Shown: positions 8,561-17,170, counted from the first letter of the stretch. The stretch: DNA of 64,000 bases from Marisediminitalea aggregata (GCF_900129565.1 NZ_FQWD01000008.1:1-64000), one strand, 5' to 3'. Made by a program: numbers and translations. Notes: generated by a model not told the origin, from the letters alone.

Positions 8561-9403
8561 CTAAATTTCTGTCACTAAAGAAATATTATGTTCTATGGAG
8601 TGGAATAACAAACGTAATGACAACATATTTGCAAGTAACTGTGTCAACTTAACGTCCGTATGGGTGAAATATTGTCTGCCCTGGGTGTTATCGCCATAAA
8701 GTACGCCGATAACCCGGTCCTCTGCAATGACGGGTACACAGAGGGCTGCCTTCAGGCCGAATCGAATAACACTCTGCTGAGCACTGAAATGGTGATCTGC
8801 CTGTAAATCGCCTACCGCCACGGGCTGGCGGGTTTCTATTGCATGCTTTATGACGGTACGACTACCGCTGAACTGCTGGGTATCCATCCAATCTTCATGG
8901 CCAATAGCAGAGCCGATATCCTGTTGCTCGTCGAACAAGAGTAATGCTGCGCGCTCACAGCCCAGTGTCTGTGTCATCGAATGACGAGCAACGTCGAGCA
9001 TCGATGAGGTATCGTGAGATTGGTAGATGGTCTTTTCAAACTGGCGCAGTTGTTGTTTACGCCAGAAGTAAACACTGTCCTGTTGAGCGAGGTCGCTCAT
9101 ACTGAGGCGCTTTAACTGGCAGGGCACCGGGCCGAGAAACATCAAGGTGTTGTCTGGTAAGGTTTCATGTTTCACTGCTCTACCACCCACAAAACAGCCC
9201 GTGCTGCTGGTGTCGTCGATGGTCCAGGTAGGCACGTCGTTATCTGCATCGGTTTTAATCGTGGCATGAATCCGCGAAATTTGAGGATGCCTGATGACAA
9301 TATCAGCCTGACTGGAACGCCCTAACTTATAAGACGTCCCCTCAAACATCAGGTGTTCTGTAATAACACCCTGTTCATTGGCATAAGCAAGTTGCAACGG
9401 CAT
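8561..9403 (-). CDS. FHA-GAF domain protein
   Basis: 280 residues, no signal peptide. An FHA domain lies at about 26-95 (YKLGRSSQADIVIRHPQISR, then IDDTSSTGCFVGG), with the Gly-Arg-Ser and Ser-Arg-Ile-His elements that bind phosphothreonine. A GAF domain follows (about 130-270). FHA domains commonly read out Ser/Thr kinases, and this gene lies 35 bases upstream of such a kinase gene, so the protein is probably its substrate or scaffold, with the GAF domain sensing a small ligand or binding a partner. It follows the unknown secreted-protein gene by 16 bases, which ties the regulatory genes to the peptidase gene further upstream. Confidence 0.92.
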   Translation of the reverse strand: MPLQLAYANEQGVITEHLMFEGTSYKLGRSSQADIVIRHPQISRIHATIKTDADNDVPTWTIDDTSSTGCFVGGRAVKHETLPDNTLMFLGPVPCQLKRLSMSDLAQQDSVYFWRKQQLRQFEKTIYQSHDTSSMLDVARHSMTQTLGCERAALLLFDEQQDIGSAIGHEDWMDTQQFSGSRTVIKHAIETRQPVAVGDLQADHHFSAQQSVIRFGLKAALCVPVIAEDRVIGVLYGDNTQGRQYFTHTDVKLTQLLANMLSLRLLFHSIEHNISLVTEI

Positions 9404-9419
9404 AACACGGTGTCCGGGG

Positions 9420-10256
9420 TTACAGCGTTCGCAAGCTAAACCGCAAGGTATGCAGCTTGGTGAGTAACTCGCCTTTCACATTAACCAGGTCGTCAGAAGA
9501 GCGCCATACATCGGCCATAAAGTCGCCGTTACAGCTCCCAACCAGGTCGATCAAAGTGTCAACCACACTCAATGCGGCAGTGTAGTCGGCATTGGTGATG
9601 TCGTCCTGTAAGAAATTAAGCTGGGCGTTCAGTGCCGACATGATCACCGGTGAAATTTGCGAAGAATTATCGGCAATAAACTGTTCAATGCGAGCGAATT
9701 TCGTGTCAATGACGTCCTCAGGAATACGCAGGTCCATCAGGATCATAAAATCAGAGAAGCTACCGGTGTTTCCGCGCGAACGGATGCTGCCTGCGGCGGT
9801 GAGCTGAGTAATATCTTCAAATTCGCCGTTTGCATGCGAGCGGAAAATACGCAGTGCCGGATTAAAATGTAACGCTTTGGTGTAAATCTCTACCATTGCC
9901 ATACCTTCGAAGGCAAAACCGGCATCCGGCTTAGGCGAAATAGAAATGACCACCGGGAAACCACTTGTTGCTGTCACGAGTGACGACGGCAGGCGGTTAA
10001 CAATGGATAAATCGGTAGGTAACAGAAGCTCTGCGCTAATGTCGATATTGCTGGCGTTTAGGCCTACGGCGTTATCAAACTCAACTTTAATATCGACTTC
10101 AATAGCGTTAGTAAGGGCAATGGTCGCTTCGATTTCGTTATCGTCAAACGACAACTGCTGCGGTAGCACAACCTGTGCAAAGCTAAGTGGTGTAAACAGC
10201 ACAAACGCTGCAACAAAACCTTTTATTGCGCGGGGTAGGGTAGAGTACTTCATCAT
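9420..10256 (-). CDS. Secreted protein of unknown function in the peptidase-kinase unit
   Basis: I chose the ATG at 10256 because AGAGAGGT precedes it and because the product then starts with a clean signal peptide (MMKYSTLPRAIKGFVAAFVLF, cleavage after SFA). About 278 residues. Residues 30-180 look beta-rich and immunoglobulin-like; the C-terminal 100 residues are predicted helical (FARIEQFIADNSSQ; NAQLNFLQDDITNADY). No catalytic motif is evident and I do not recognise the family. It lies between S8 peptidase 2 (77 bases upstream) and the FHA-GAF gene (16 bases downstream), so it could be a periplasmic partner, inhibitor or chaperone of the peptidases, or a ligand for the TPR part of the kinase. 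These roles are guesses from position. Confidence 0.8.
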   Translation of the reverse strand: MMKYSTLPRAIKGFVAAFVLFTPLSFAQVVLPQQLSFDDNEIEATIALTNAIEVDIKVEFDNAVGLNASNIDISAELLLPTDLSIVNRLPSSLVTATSGFPVVISISPKPDAGFAFEGMAMVEIYTKALHFNPALRIFRSHANGEFEDITQLTAAGSIRSRGNTGSFSDFMILMDLRIPEDVIDTKFARIEQFIADNSSQISPVIMSALNAQLNFLQDDITNADYTAALSVVDTLIDLVGSCNGDFMADVWRSSDDLVNVKGELLTKLHTLRFSLRTL

Positions 10257-10290
10257 ATTTACCTCTCTTGACTGTTCAAAAATACACCAA

Positions 10291-10324
10291 TATTTCCACT
10301 CCTTCAAGAAAAGGAGTGGAAATA
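10291..10324 (-). terminator. Long hairpin between S8 peptidase 2 and the unknown secreted protein gene
   Basis: Perfect 14-bp arms (TATTTCCACTCCTT / AAGGAGTGGAAATA) with a six-base loop, 9 bases after the stop codon of S8 peptidase 2. On the minus strand the T-run (TATTTTTG) comes only six bases after the stem, so this may be a leaky terminator or an mRNA-stabilising hairpin that sets the ratio of peptidase to downstream regulators. Confidence 0.6.
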
Positions 10325-10333
10325 CTTTACACT

Positions 10334-12811
10334 TTAGTTGTAATAGTAATCGAACATACGACCGGCTAACAGTGCGTAGTGTGCTCTGGTAATTTTCGTA
10401 TCAGGCGCGAAGCTCGCGGTGATAGTCGGTTCCAGGGCAAACGGGCTTTGCGTTACGTCGAAGTGAACGTTAATCAATGACAGGTTAATTGCCAATTGAA
10501 CGTAGCCTTTCAGTTCGTCAGGAATCATGTGCTGATCTTCCAGGACGATCGTCTGGCCTTTGTAGTCCACAACTATGTCGTCGGCAGGGTCGAACGCTTC
10601 TGCTGTTTCCTGTAATCCCAGCATTTGCACCATGGCGTAGCTCAGGTCTGTTTTGTCCATTGTCGCAAAGGCGTTAACGTGACCTTGTGCGGCGTCCAGC
10701 AATACAGGGTTCTGAGTACGAACGTCGTCTTTCAGAGCGCCACCGTTCACAGAGACTGATTCAACAAACGGCTTGTCTGCGCCTGGTGCTGATACACCTG
10801 GAGTAGGTTCGTTAAGCAGGTCACGATACTGACGAACTGCTCCGCCCATTACGGCATAGCGAGCAAAGTCTTTAACCCGCAGATTGGCGTTCGGCGCAAA
10901 GTTGTTACCCAGAGAGTCCATCAGACGGTTACTGACTGCAAATTCGATGGCACCTTGTTGAGGATGGCCGTCAATGTCGTCAAGGCCGTCATAACCACCG
11001 CTCACTTCAAAGCTAACGGTTACATCAAAGTTTTCTGGCAAGCCAGGTCCGTTAGTCAGCCCTAGTGGATCCGCTTCAACGCCTGAAAGCGAGGTTAAAC
11101 CGTAAACATACACACCCCAGGTTCCCGCCATGCCCGGCGCTGAAACACGCATGTTTTCAGATAATACCGGCGTAGTCAGATTACCAAAGTACTCATTTCC
11201 GTCAGGGTCAACCAATACCAGTTTAGTCAGGTTCGCCAGCGTACTCGCCGCCGCTTTAACCACGGCTACATCACTGCCAACCTCAAAGGTTTGTACTTCA
11301 GGTGTACCCACTGGCGAGTAGAACAGTTCTACATTCACTTCTTCGTCAGACGTTGCAACCAACGCGTTAGCGTTGAAAGTTTTATCTTCCAGGTTGTTTA
11401 CTGTCACTCTGTGGTTCATGTCATAGTTCAGTGCCGCAGCAACAGCAGAGCGTGCATTTACATAACCGCCACCCACTTCCCAGCGCTCGTAGCCAGGCAT
11501 GTTAGTTGCCGTTTCCTGAAGTAACTTCTTGATGGTCAGGTTGTCCAGATCTGGGTTAGCTTCCAGCATCAGTGCAATAATGCCTGATACATGAGGCGTG
11601 GCCATACTGGTACCAGATATCATGGTGTAAAAAGGCACATACTCGGTTTCAATCGCGTCGATATCGGCGTCACCACCGTTTGCTGCCAGGTTGGTTACTG
11701 CACGGGTAGAGATAATGTCTACGCCTGGAGCAACAATGCTGACTTCGTTGTTGTAGGTCCACTCAGTGCCATCAGGCATGGTAAAGTCACCAGATTCGCT
11801 TTTCAGGCCGCGAGAAGAAAAACCGGCCAGTTTGCCGAATTTGTCACCGGCACCAACAGAGATTCCCCATGGAATCTGAGCATAAGGGTTGTGTGAATCT
11901 TCGCCCGGACCATCGTTACCGGCTGCAAACACACTCAAAATGCCTAACTTGTGTGCTTTATAAGTCGCCAGAGAAACCGGACCCAGTGGATCATACTTAC
12001 CACTAGAACCCCACGAGTTACTGATGATACGGATAGGGTTGTCGTAGGAGTAGAGATTGTTGATAGCAAAATCAAAGCCACCAATCGTATCCAATAACAG
12101 GACTGCACCGCCTGAACCATAACCAATCAGGTCGGCATCTGGCGCAGCGCCAACATATTTACCACCAGACATTGCACCATTGCCCGCAATCGTGCCCGCA
12201 ACGTGAGTACCGTGACCTGAGTTGGTATCGGTATTTACCTGACCAGTGAGTACAAAACCGTCGGTCATGCCGGTAATGCTGATTGCCGAAGCATGGGTCA
12301 GAGCCTGCACGTTTTCAATTACTGTATCGCCGAAAAAGTGATCCTGGTGCGACGCATCCACACCTGAATCGTTCACCATGATAGTCACGCCTTTACCGGT
12401 ATACTGCAGGCCGTTCCGTTGTTCGAAGTCGGTAGTCTGTAAATCTGCAACGCCAGTAATCTGGCGTGCATCGGCGTTGTATAATTTCATTTCACGGTTT
12501 GCAAATACCGAACGAACGCCATCCAGCGCAGCGATCTGCTCGATTTGAGCTTTATTCGCTACCACACCGATAATAGGCAGTGATTTGAATTGCACACCTT
12601 CGGTGATGCCAAGGCCTAAAAGCTGTGTTAATTGCGCTTCAGACAGTGGTTCCATCTGATCGTAAGTTACTACGGCCATTACTGAACTCACCGCGTCAAG
12701 CGTGGAAAGCGTTGATTGCATTTGTTCGCCAATGTGGGCGTCAGCAATTGCTTGGCTGGTTGGGGCTGCCAGCATAGCAGCGGCCAGTGTAGTTAGAGCA
12801 AACTTCTTCAT
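10334..12811 (-). CDS. Secreted S8 (subtilisin-like) serine peptidase 2 with SLH-like C-terminal region
   Basis: Start at 12811 is supported by CAGGAGT and a signal peptide (MKKFALTTLAAAMLAAPTSQ, cleavage after AIA or ADA). About 825 residues. Propeptide, then catalytic Asp in MVNDSGVDASHQD, His in SGHGTHVAGTIAG, oxyanion Asn in FAAGNDGPG and Ser in ISGTSMATPHVSG. The C-terminal region carries SLH-like segments (FAPNANLRVKDFA, FAPDTKITRAHYA). It shares architecture and many motifs with the peptidase at 1503-3959 and is its paralogue. It heads the minus-strand unit that leads to the FHA-GAF, kinase and response-regulator genes. The box TAGGGGTTTCACCCTA lies 86 bases upstream of its start. Confidence 0.95.
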   Translation of the reverse strand: MKKFALTTLAAAMLAAPTSQAIADAHIGEQMQSTLSTLDAVSSVMAVVTYDQMEPLSEAQLTQLLGLGITEGVQFKSLPIIGVVANKAQIEQIAALDGVRSVFANREMKLYNADARQITGVADLQTTDFEQRNGLQYTGKGVTIMVNDSGVDASHQDHFFGDTVIENVQALTHASAISITGMTDGFVLTGQVNTDTNSGHGTHVAGTIAGNGAMSGGKYVGAAPDADLIGYGSGGAVLLLDTIGGFDFAINNLYSYDNPIRIISNSWGSSGKYDPLGPVSLATYKAHKLGILSVFAAGNDGPGEDSHNPYAQIPWGISVGAGDKFGKLAGFSSRGLKSESGDFTMPDGTEWTYNNEVSIVAPGVDIISTRAVTNLAANGGDADIDAIETEYVPFYTMISGTSMATPHVSGIIALMLEANPDLDNLTIKKLLQETATNMPGYERWEVGGGYVNARSAVAAALNYDMNHRVTVNNLEDKTFNANALVATSDEEVNVELFYSPVGTPEVQTFEVGSDVAVVKAAASTLANLTKLVLVDPDGNEYFGNLTTPVLSENMRVSAPGMAGTWGVYVYGLTSLSGVEADPLGLTNGPGLPENFDVTVSFEVSGGYDGLDDIDGHPQQGAIEFAVSNRLMDSLGNNFAPNANLRVKDFARYAVMGGAVRQYRDLLNEPTPGVSAPGADKPFVESVSVNGGALKDDVRTQNPVLLDAAQGHVNAFATMDKTDLSYAMVQMLGLQETAEAFDPADDIVVDYKGQTIVLEDQHMIPDELKGYVQLAINLSLINVHFDVTQSPFALEPTITASFAPDTKITRAHYALLAGRMFDYYYN

Positions 12812-12865
12812 AACGTACTCCTGCTTGGGAATTTTTTTGATCACAACGATTTGTGATGACACAGG

Positions 12866-12913
12866 TTTAGTTTGACTGGCTGAGTTTTAATCGGATATAG
12901 GGGTTTCACCCTA
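12866..12913 (-). promoter_or_regulatory. Putative operator box and promoter of S8 peptidase 2
   Basis: Plus-strand TAGGGGTTTCACCCTA at 12898-12913, i.e. TAGGGTGAAACCCCTA on the coding strand: a palindrome with 5 of 6 bases matching per arm. CTAAACC follows 29 bases after CCCC on the coding strand (CTAAA at 12870-12866), matching the spacing at S8 peptidase 1. The box is also 118 bases upstream of the divergent ATPase gene. Confidence 0.5.
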
Positions 12914-13031
12914 GATAGTGGTGAGTGCAAAAATATTACCTAATTTATGTGAATCCTCGCTCTGCTTAGGGTTAGCAAGCCAGCTATCTCAAAAACTGAT
13001 AGACTTTTAGCCTACGAACGATCCGGAACTA

Positions 13032-14210
13032 TTGGGTGCTATTTTGCTAAATACGCTGGCAATCACTAATTACCGCTCATTGCAGGATATTGTTGTGCCA
13101 TTAAGTAACCTGAATTTGGTTACCGGGCCAAATGGCAGCGGAAAGTCAAATATTTACAGAGCGCTAAGACTGTTGGCAGAAACCGCACGGGGCGGTGTTA
13201 TCAGCTCTTTGGCTCGCGAGGGTGGACTGGATTCCACATTTTGGGCTGGCCCAAAAGTTATCTCTGCGGCCATGAAGCGGGGTAATGCAGCTATACAAGG
13301 CACACATGATAATAGTCGTAAGCGGCTAAAGCTTGGGTTCGCGGGCACAGAATTCAGCTATGCGGTAGCGCTTGGCATTACGCCACCGGTACCTTATCCA
13401 AGCGCTTTTAATTTGGATCCAGAAATTAAACGTGAAGCCATATGGCAAGGAGAACTTTATCGCCCTGCATCGTCATTGCTAGAACGTAAAGATAACCTGG
13501 TCAAAATTCGGCACGCCCGGAACTGGAATGTCATTTGTCAGCATCTGCCAATGTATGAAAGTATATTTACGCATCTGGCAGATCCTGGTCAGGCTCCTGA
13601 AGTAATGGCTCTGCGGGAATATATCAAGCAGTGGCGATTCTACGATCATTTCAGAACGGATCAGGAGGCGCCGTCTCGGTTGCCACAATTGGGTTCAAGA
13701 ACCCTGGCCCTGAGTCACGACGGTGCCGATCTGGCCGCTGCGTTGCAAACCATTATTGAAATTGGTGACGGAGAGGGATTAGCAAAGGCTGTTGATGAGG
13801 CGTTTCCCGGCGCAACGTTGAATGTTCAGGTTACCGAGGACGGTCATTTTAGCGTGTTATTCCGACAACAAGGGCTCTTACGCCCTTTAACGGGCAAGGA
13901 ACTGTCCGACGGGACACTGCGCTTCTTACTTTGGGTCGCAGCGTTGCTCACGCCCAGACCTCCAGCATTGATGGTAATTAATGAACCTGAAACTAGTTTG
14001 CACCCTGATTTACTGCCTGCGCTTGCGAACCTGATCGTCAAGGCTTCACAATCAACTCAGGTATGGGTGGTCTCTCATGCTCCTGTGCTTATCAATCTGC
14101 TACAGCGAGTCGAGGGGTGCAATGCCATTCGCCTGCAGAAGGAGATTGGCCAAACCCTTATTACAGGTCAGGACAGATTAACTGCACCGGCCTGGAACTG
14201 GCCAACTTAA
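13032..14210 (+). CDS. RecF/SMC-like AAA ATPase
   Basis: About 392 residues from a TTG at 13032; a second TTG at 13044 would give MLNTLAITNYRSL, which fits the family start better, so the start is uncertain. Walker A is GPNGSGKSN near residue 33, the signature region is ELSDGTLRF, Walker B is MVINEPETSLHPD and the H-loop is VVSHAPVL. These make it an ABC-type ATPase of the RecF/AAA_21 group, whose members act in DNA repair or defence, often with a nuclease. No nuclease domain is fused and none is encoded next to it. The ComB-like gene follows 15 bases later, so the two are probably co-transcribed, although a functional link is not obvious. Confidence 0.85.
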   Translation: MGAILLNTLAITNYRSLQDIVVPLSNLNLVTGPNGSGKSNIYRALRLLAETARGGVISSLAREGGLDSTFWAGPKVISAAMKRGNAAIQGTHDNSRKRLKLGFAGTEFSYAVALGITPPVPYPSAFNLDPEIKREAIWQGELYRPASSLLERKDNLVKIRHARNWNVICQHLPMYESIFTHLADPGQAPEVMALREYIKQWRFYDHFRTDQEAPSRLPQLGSRTLALSHDGADLAAALQTIIEIGDGEGLAKAVDEAFPGATLNVQVTEDGHFSVLFRQQGLLRPLTGKELSDGTLRFLLWVAALLTPRPPALMVINEPETSLHPDLLPALANLIVKASQSTQVWVVSHAPVLINLLQRVEGCNAIRLQKEIGQTLITGQDRLTAPAWNWPT

Positions 14211-14225
14211 CAGGAGTGTAGGATT

Positions 14226-14915
14226 ATGAAAATCGTTGTTTCAGATTTTGTTGAGGGTGCGCAAACCGCCGAAGGCGTTGTGGTCATCATTGATGTGTTT
14301 CGCGCTTTCTCGGTGGCCTGTTATTGCCTGGCACAAGCCCCGCAGCAGATTATTGCGGTGGGAGCCATAGAACAAGCTCTCGAACTTAAGTCTGCAAGAC
14401 CTGAGACACTGCTGATTGGCGAACGCGAAGGGAAAAAGCTACCCGGGTTTGATTTCGGGAATTCGCCCACTGAACTGGCCTCTGAGGCGTTGCAGGGAAA
14501 GTACATTGCGCATACAACCCATGCCGGCACTCAGGGGTTAGTAAATGCAAAAAAAGCAAAAATGGTGCTAACGGGCGCTCTGGTAAATGCCAAAGCCACG
14601 GCTGAATATATCCGCAGTTTACGCCCCGAGGTAGTGACCTTAGTGAGAATGGGGTGGAAGGCAGAAGAAAACACCGAAGAAGATGATGTTTGCGCGCAAT
14701 ACCTGAAAAGCTTGTTACTAGGCGAGCCATGTGTGCCAGAAGACATCAAATCGCAATTGCTGGCATCGCCCTGTGCAGCGCGCTTCCTGGACCCCGAACA
14801 ACCCTGGAACCCCGAGTCGGACTTACACCTTTGCCTGGATATCGATCGGTTTGATTTTCCTGTTGAGGCTATAACCAGACAAGACGGTACGGTTGAGCTT
14901 CGCCGGGTGACCTGA
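14226..14915 (+). CDS. comB: 2-phosphosulfolactate phosphatase family protein (ComB-like)
   Basis: 229 residues, start preceded by AGGAG. Family signatures: VVIIDVFRAFS near the N-terminus, GEREGKKLPGFDFGNSP (about 65-81) and AHTTHAGTQGL (about 97-107). ComB is a Mg-dependent acid phosphatase that makes sulfolactate in coenzyme M synthesis; bacterial homologues occur without the rest of that pathway and their substrate is often unknown. No comA or comC gene is present in this window. The C-terminal half (NTEEDDVCAQYLKSLL; CAARFLDPE) also follows the family pattern. Co-transcription with the ATPase upstream is likely from the 15-base gap. Confidence 0.85.
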   Translation: MKIVVSDFVEGAQTAEGVVVIIDVFRAFSVACYCLAQAPQQIIAVGAIEQALELKSARPETLLIGEREGKKLPGFDFGNSPTELASEALQGKYIAHTTHAGTQGLVNAKKAKMVLTGALVNAKATAEYIRSLRPEVVTLVRMGWKAEENTEEDDVCAQYLKSLLLGEPCVPEDIKSQLLASPCAARFLDPEQPWNPESDLHLCLDIDRFDFPVEAITRQDGTVELRRVT

Positions 14916-15045
14916 AGCGCCATATATCAATACGAGTACTGTTTAACGACTTGCCAGCACGACCAGTTATGCCTGGCTTGCTGTCATGGAAATGACATCT
15001 TTGTGAGATAGCGTCGGTCCACTGCGCAACACGTTAGGGCCTGCT

Positions 15046-16104
15046 ATGAAATGGGATTCGATTAAATTTCGCTTATTGTTTATGACTGCGGTATGTGTGC
15101 TCGGCATGACCTTGCTGGTGGTGAGTCAGCATTACTTCAATCGAGCGTTACTGGCCCTCAGTGAGCAGCGCGAAGAACTGCAGGAATTAAAACAGGATTT
15201 GCTGCAACTGCGGCGTCATGAAAAAGACTTTTTGCTGCGGAAGAATCCCGACTATTTAACCCAGTTTCGCGTGCAGCATACGCAGTTTGTTAGTGCGTTA
15301 AACGGTTTGGATGACATAGTAAAATCCTATCAGCTACCTTCATCGCTGGTGGGCGAAATTGCAGAGAGCACTCAGGCTTACACCGAGCAGCTCTTTAAAC
15401 TCGTTACCCTTATGAAGCAGGTGGGACTGACGCCCAACGAGGGCCTGAATAAAACGCTGTACCGCCATGCCGAGAATCTGTTTATTCAGGGCCAGCGATA
15501 CGAGCCTCAGCTACAGGCCGAGTTGTCGAGATTGCAATTCCTTGTGGTTGATTATCAGCACACTCTGCGCGCTGAATCTTTAACGGAACTGACTCAGCTT
15601 TCTCAAGCTATTACGCGCTCGAATCAGCTGTTGCAGGAAGATCAGCAGTTAGTTAATGAGTACATTAATACGCTGGGGCAGTGGGTCGCTTTGCGGCAAC
15701 AAATCGGTCTGCAGGCGTCGCAGGGGCTAAGAGGGCAGTTCCGTGAGCAGGCACATAATGTCGAAGCTGCACTACAGCGGTTGGATGACGCACTATTACC
15801 GGTTATTGAAGCGCAAAAACAACGCGCTACTTTATTCGGTTCGGGTATTGCCATTGTGACATCAGTCGCACTGATTTTACTGTTAGTCAAAAGTTTCGCG
15901 ACCTTTCACCGGGCATTTGCTAACTTTATGTTGTTCTTTTATCGCTGTAAGCGACAATACCAACATATCGACTCCCGTAAACTGGGATTTTCAGAGTTTC
16001 GGTCGTTAGCCGAACTGGCAAATGAAATGGTTGAGTCCCGCCGTCAGATAGAGCGGCGTCTCGCCAAGGCGGAGCAACACGCATCGACTTCGCCTCCTGA
16101 TTAA
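15046..16104 (+). CDS. Membrane protein with MCP-like periplasmic helical sensor but no signalling domain
   Basis: 352 residues. A transmembrane helix at about 10-27 (LLFMTAVCVLGMTLLVVS) is followed by a long helical periplasmic region with LLQLRRHEKDFLLRKNPDY, a motif seen in helical-bundle (HBM/4HB-like) sensor modules of chemoreceptors and kinases. A second membrane helix lies at about 263-282 (GSGIAIVTSVALILLLVKSF), then a short cytoplasmic tail (about 70 residues) with a HAMP-like coiled coil ending in SRRQIERRLAKAEQHA. No kinase, cyclase or methyl-accepting domain follows. It may be a truncated receptor or a stand-alone sensor with a separate partner. A TAGGG ribosome site precedes the ATG. 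Confidence 0.75.
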   Translation: MKWDSIKFRLLFMTAVCVLGMTLLVVSQHYFNRALLALSEQREELQELKQDLLQLRRHEKDFLLRKNPDYLTQFRVQHTQFVSALNGLDDIVKSYQLPSSLVGEIAESTQAYTEQLFKLVTLMKQVGLTPNEGLNKTLYRHAENLFIQGQRYEPQLQAELSRLQFLVVDYQHTLRAESLTELTQLSQAITRSNQLLQEDQQLVNEYINTLGQWVALRQQIGLQASQGLRGQFREQAHNVEAALQRLDDALLPVIEAQKQRATLFGSGIAIVTSVALILLLVKSFATFHRAFANFMLFFYRCKRQYQHIDSRKLGFSEFRSLAELANEMVESRRQIERRLAKAEQHASTSPPD

Positions 16105-16117
16105 GCAGAGGTTAAAC

Positions 16118-17170
16118 ATGCAATACGAGTTATTGGGTAGCAGCGACTTACGCGTTTCCCGCGTATGTCTGGGCACCATGACATTCGGCATTCAAAATAC
16201 ACAACAAGACGCCAACGAACAGCTCGACTGGGCTCTCGACCAAGGGATCAACTTTATTGATACCGCCGAGATGTATCCGATTCCGCCAAACGAACAAACC
16301 TATGCGGATACTGAGCGTTTTATCGGAAACTGGCTGGCCGCCAATCCGCAGAAGCGTCAGGATATCGTGTTAATGACCAAAATCGCCGGTAGCGGTATTC
16401 GCTATATTCGCGAAGGGTCTGAGATTTCCGCTGCGACCATTGAGCAGGCCATCGATGCCTCGTTACAGCGTTTGCAGACTGACTATATTGATGTGTACCA
16501 GTTACACTGGCCTAACCGCACATCGCCACATTTTGCCAAGCACTGGCCGTGGCGAACTAATCCCCGAAATACCGATGTGGCAAAAGAGCGTGCTGGTATG
16601 CGCGACATCGTTCAGGGGATCGGTAAAGCCATCGACAGCGGCAAAATACGTCATTGGGGATTGTCTGATGATACGCCGTGGGGCATTCACACCTACCTGA
16701 ACCTGTGTGAAGAGCTGGGTGTGCCCAAGCCGGTATCGATTCAAAATGAGTTCAGCCTGTTGCATGCCAAAGACTGGCCGTATCTTATTGAAACCTGCGC
16801 GTTTGAAGATGTCGCCTATTTGCCTTGGTCGCCACTGGCAACCGGGATGCTGTCGGGTAAATACCTAAACGATGAGCGTCCGAAAGGCAGCCGCTGGACC
16901 TTCGTTCAGCGTCAGGGATTATTCCGCAATACGGAAACTGCGCATGAGGCCACGGCGCGGTACGTAGAAGTCGCACAGCGTGCGCGTATTACCCCGTCTC
17001 AATTGGCATTAGCCTGGGTGAATCTGGTGCCGGGTGTAACCTCTACCATTATTGGCGGCACAACTCTTGAGCAGTTGAAAGAAAATGTGCAGGCCTTTGA
17101 TATGACGTTGTCTGACGATACCCTGCGTCAGATTCAGCAGGTAATGAAGCGTTATCCTATGCCTTTTTAG
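16118..17170 (+). CDS. tas: NADP(H)-dependent aldo-keto reductase (Tas family)
   Basis: 350 residues, the length of E. coli Tas. It follows Tas closely from the start (MQYELLGSSDLRVSRVCLGT) through FIDTAEMYPIPP. The catalytic tetrad is visible as Asp and Tyr in DTAEMY, Lys in LMTKIAG and His in YQLHWPN. The C-terminal VTSTIIGGTTLEQLKEN is the NADP-phosphate binding segment. The enzyme reduces carbonyl compounds in the cytoplasm; the natural substrate of Tas is not firmly known. The ATG follows AGAGG. It begins 13 bases after the preceding membrane-protein gene and may share its transcript. Confidence 0.92.
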   Translation: MQYELLGSSDLRVSRVCLGTMTFGIQNTQQDANEQLDWALDQGINFIDTAEMYPIPPNEQTYADTERFIGNWLAANPQKRQDIVLMTKIAGSGIRYIREGSEISAATIEQAIDASLQRLQTDYIDVYQLHWPNRTSPHFAKHWPWRTNPRNTDVAKERAGMRDIVQGIGKAIDSGKIRHWGLSDDTPWGIHTYLNLCEELGVPKPVSIQNEFSLLHAKDWPYLIETCAFEDVAYLPWSPLATGMLSGKYLNDERPKGSRWTFVQRQGLFRNTETAHEATARYVEVAQRARITPSQLALAWVNLVPGVTSTIIGGTTLEQLKENVQAFDMTLSDDTLRQIQQVMKRYPMPF

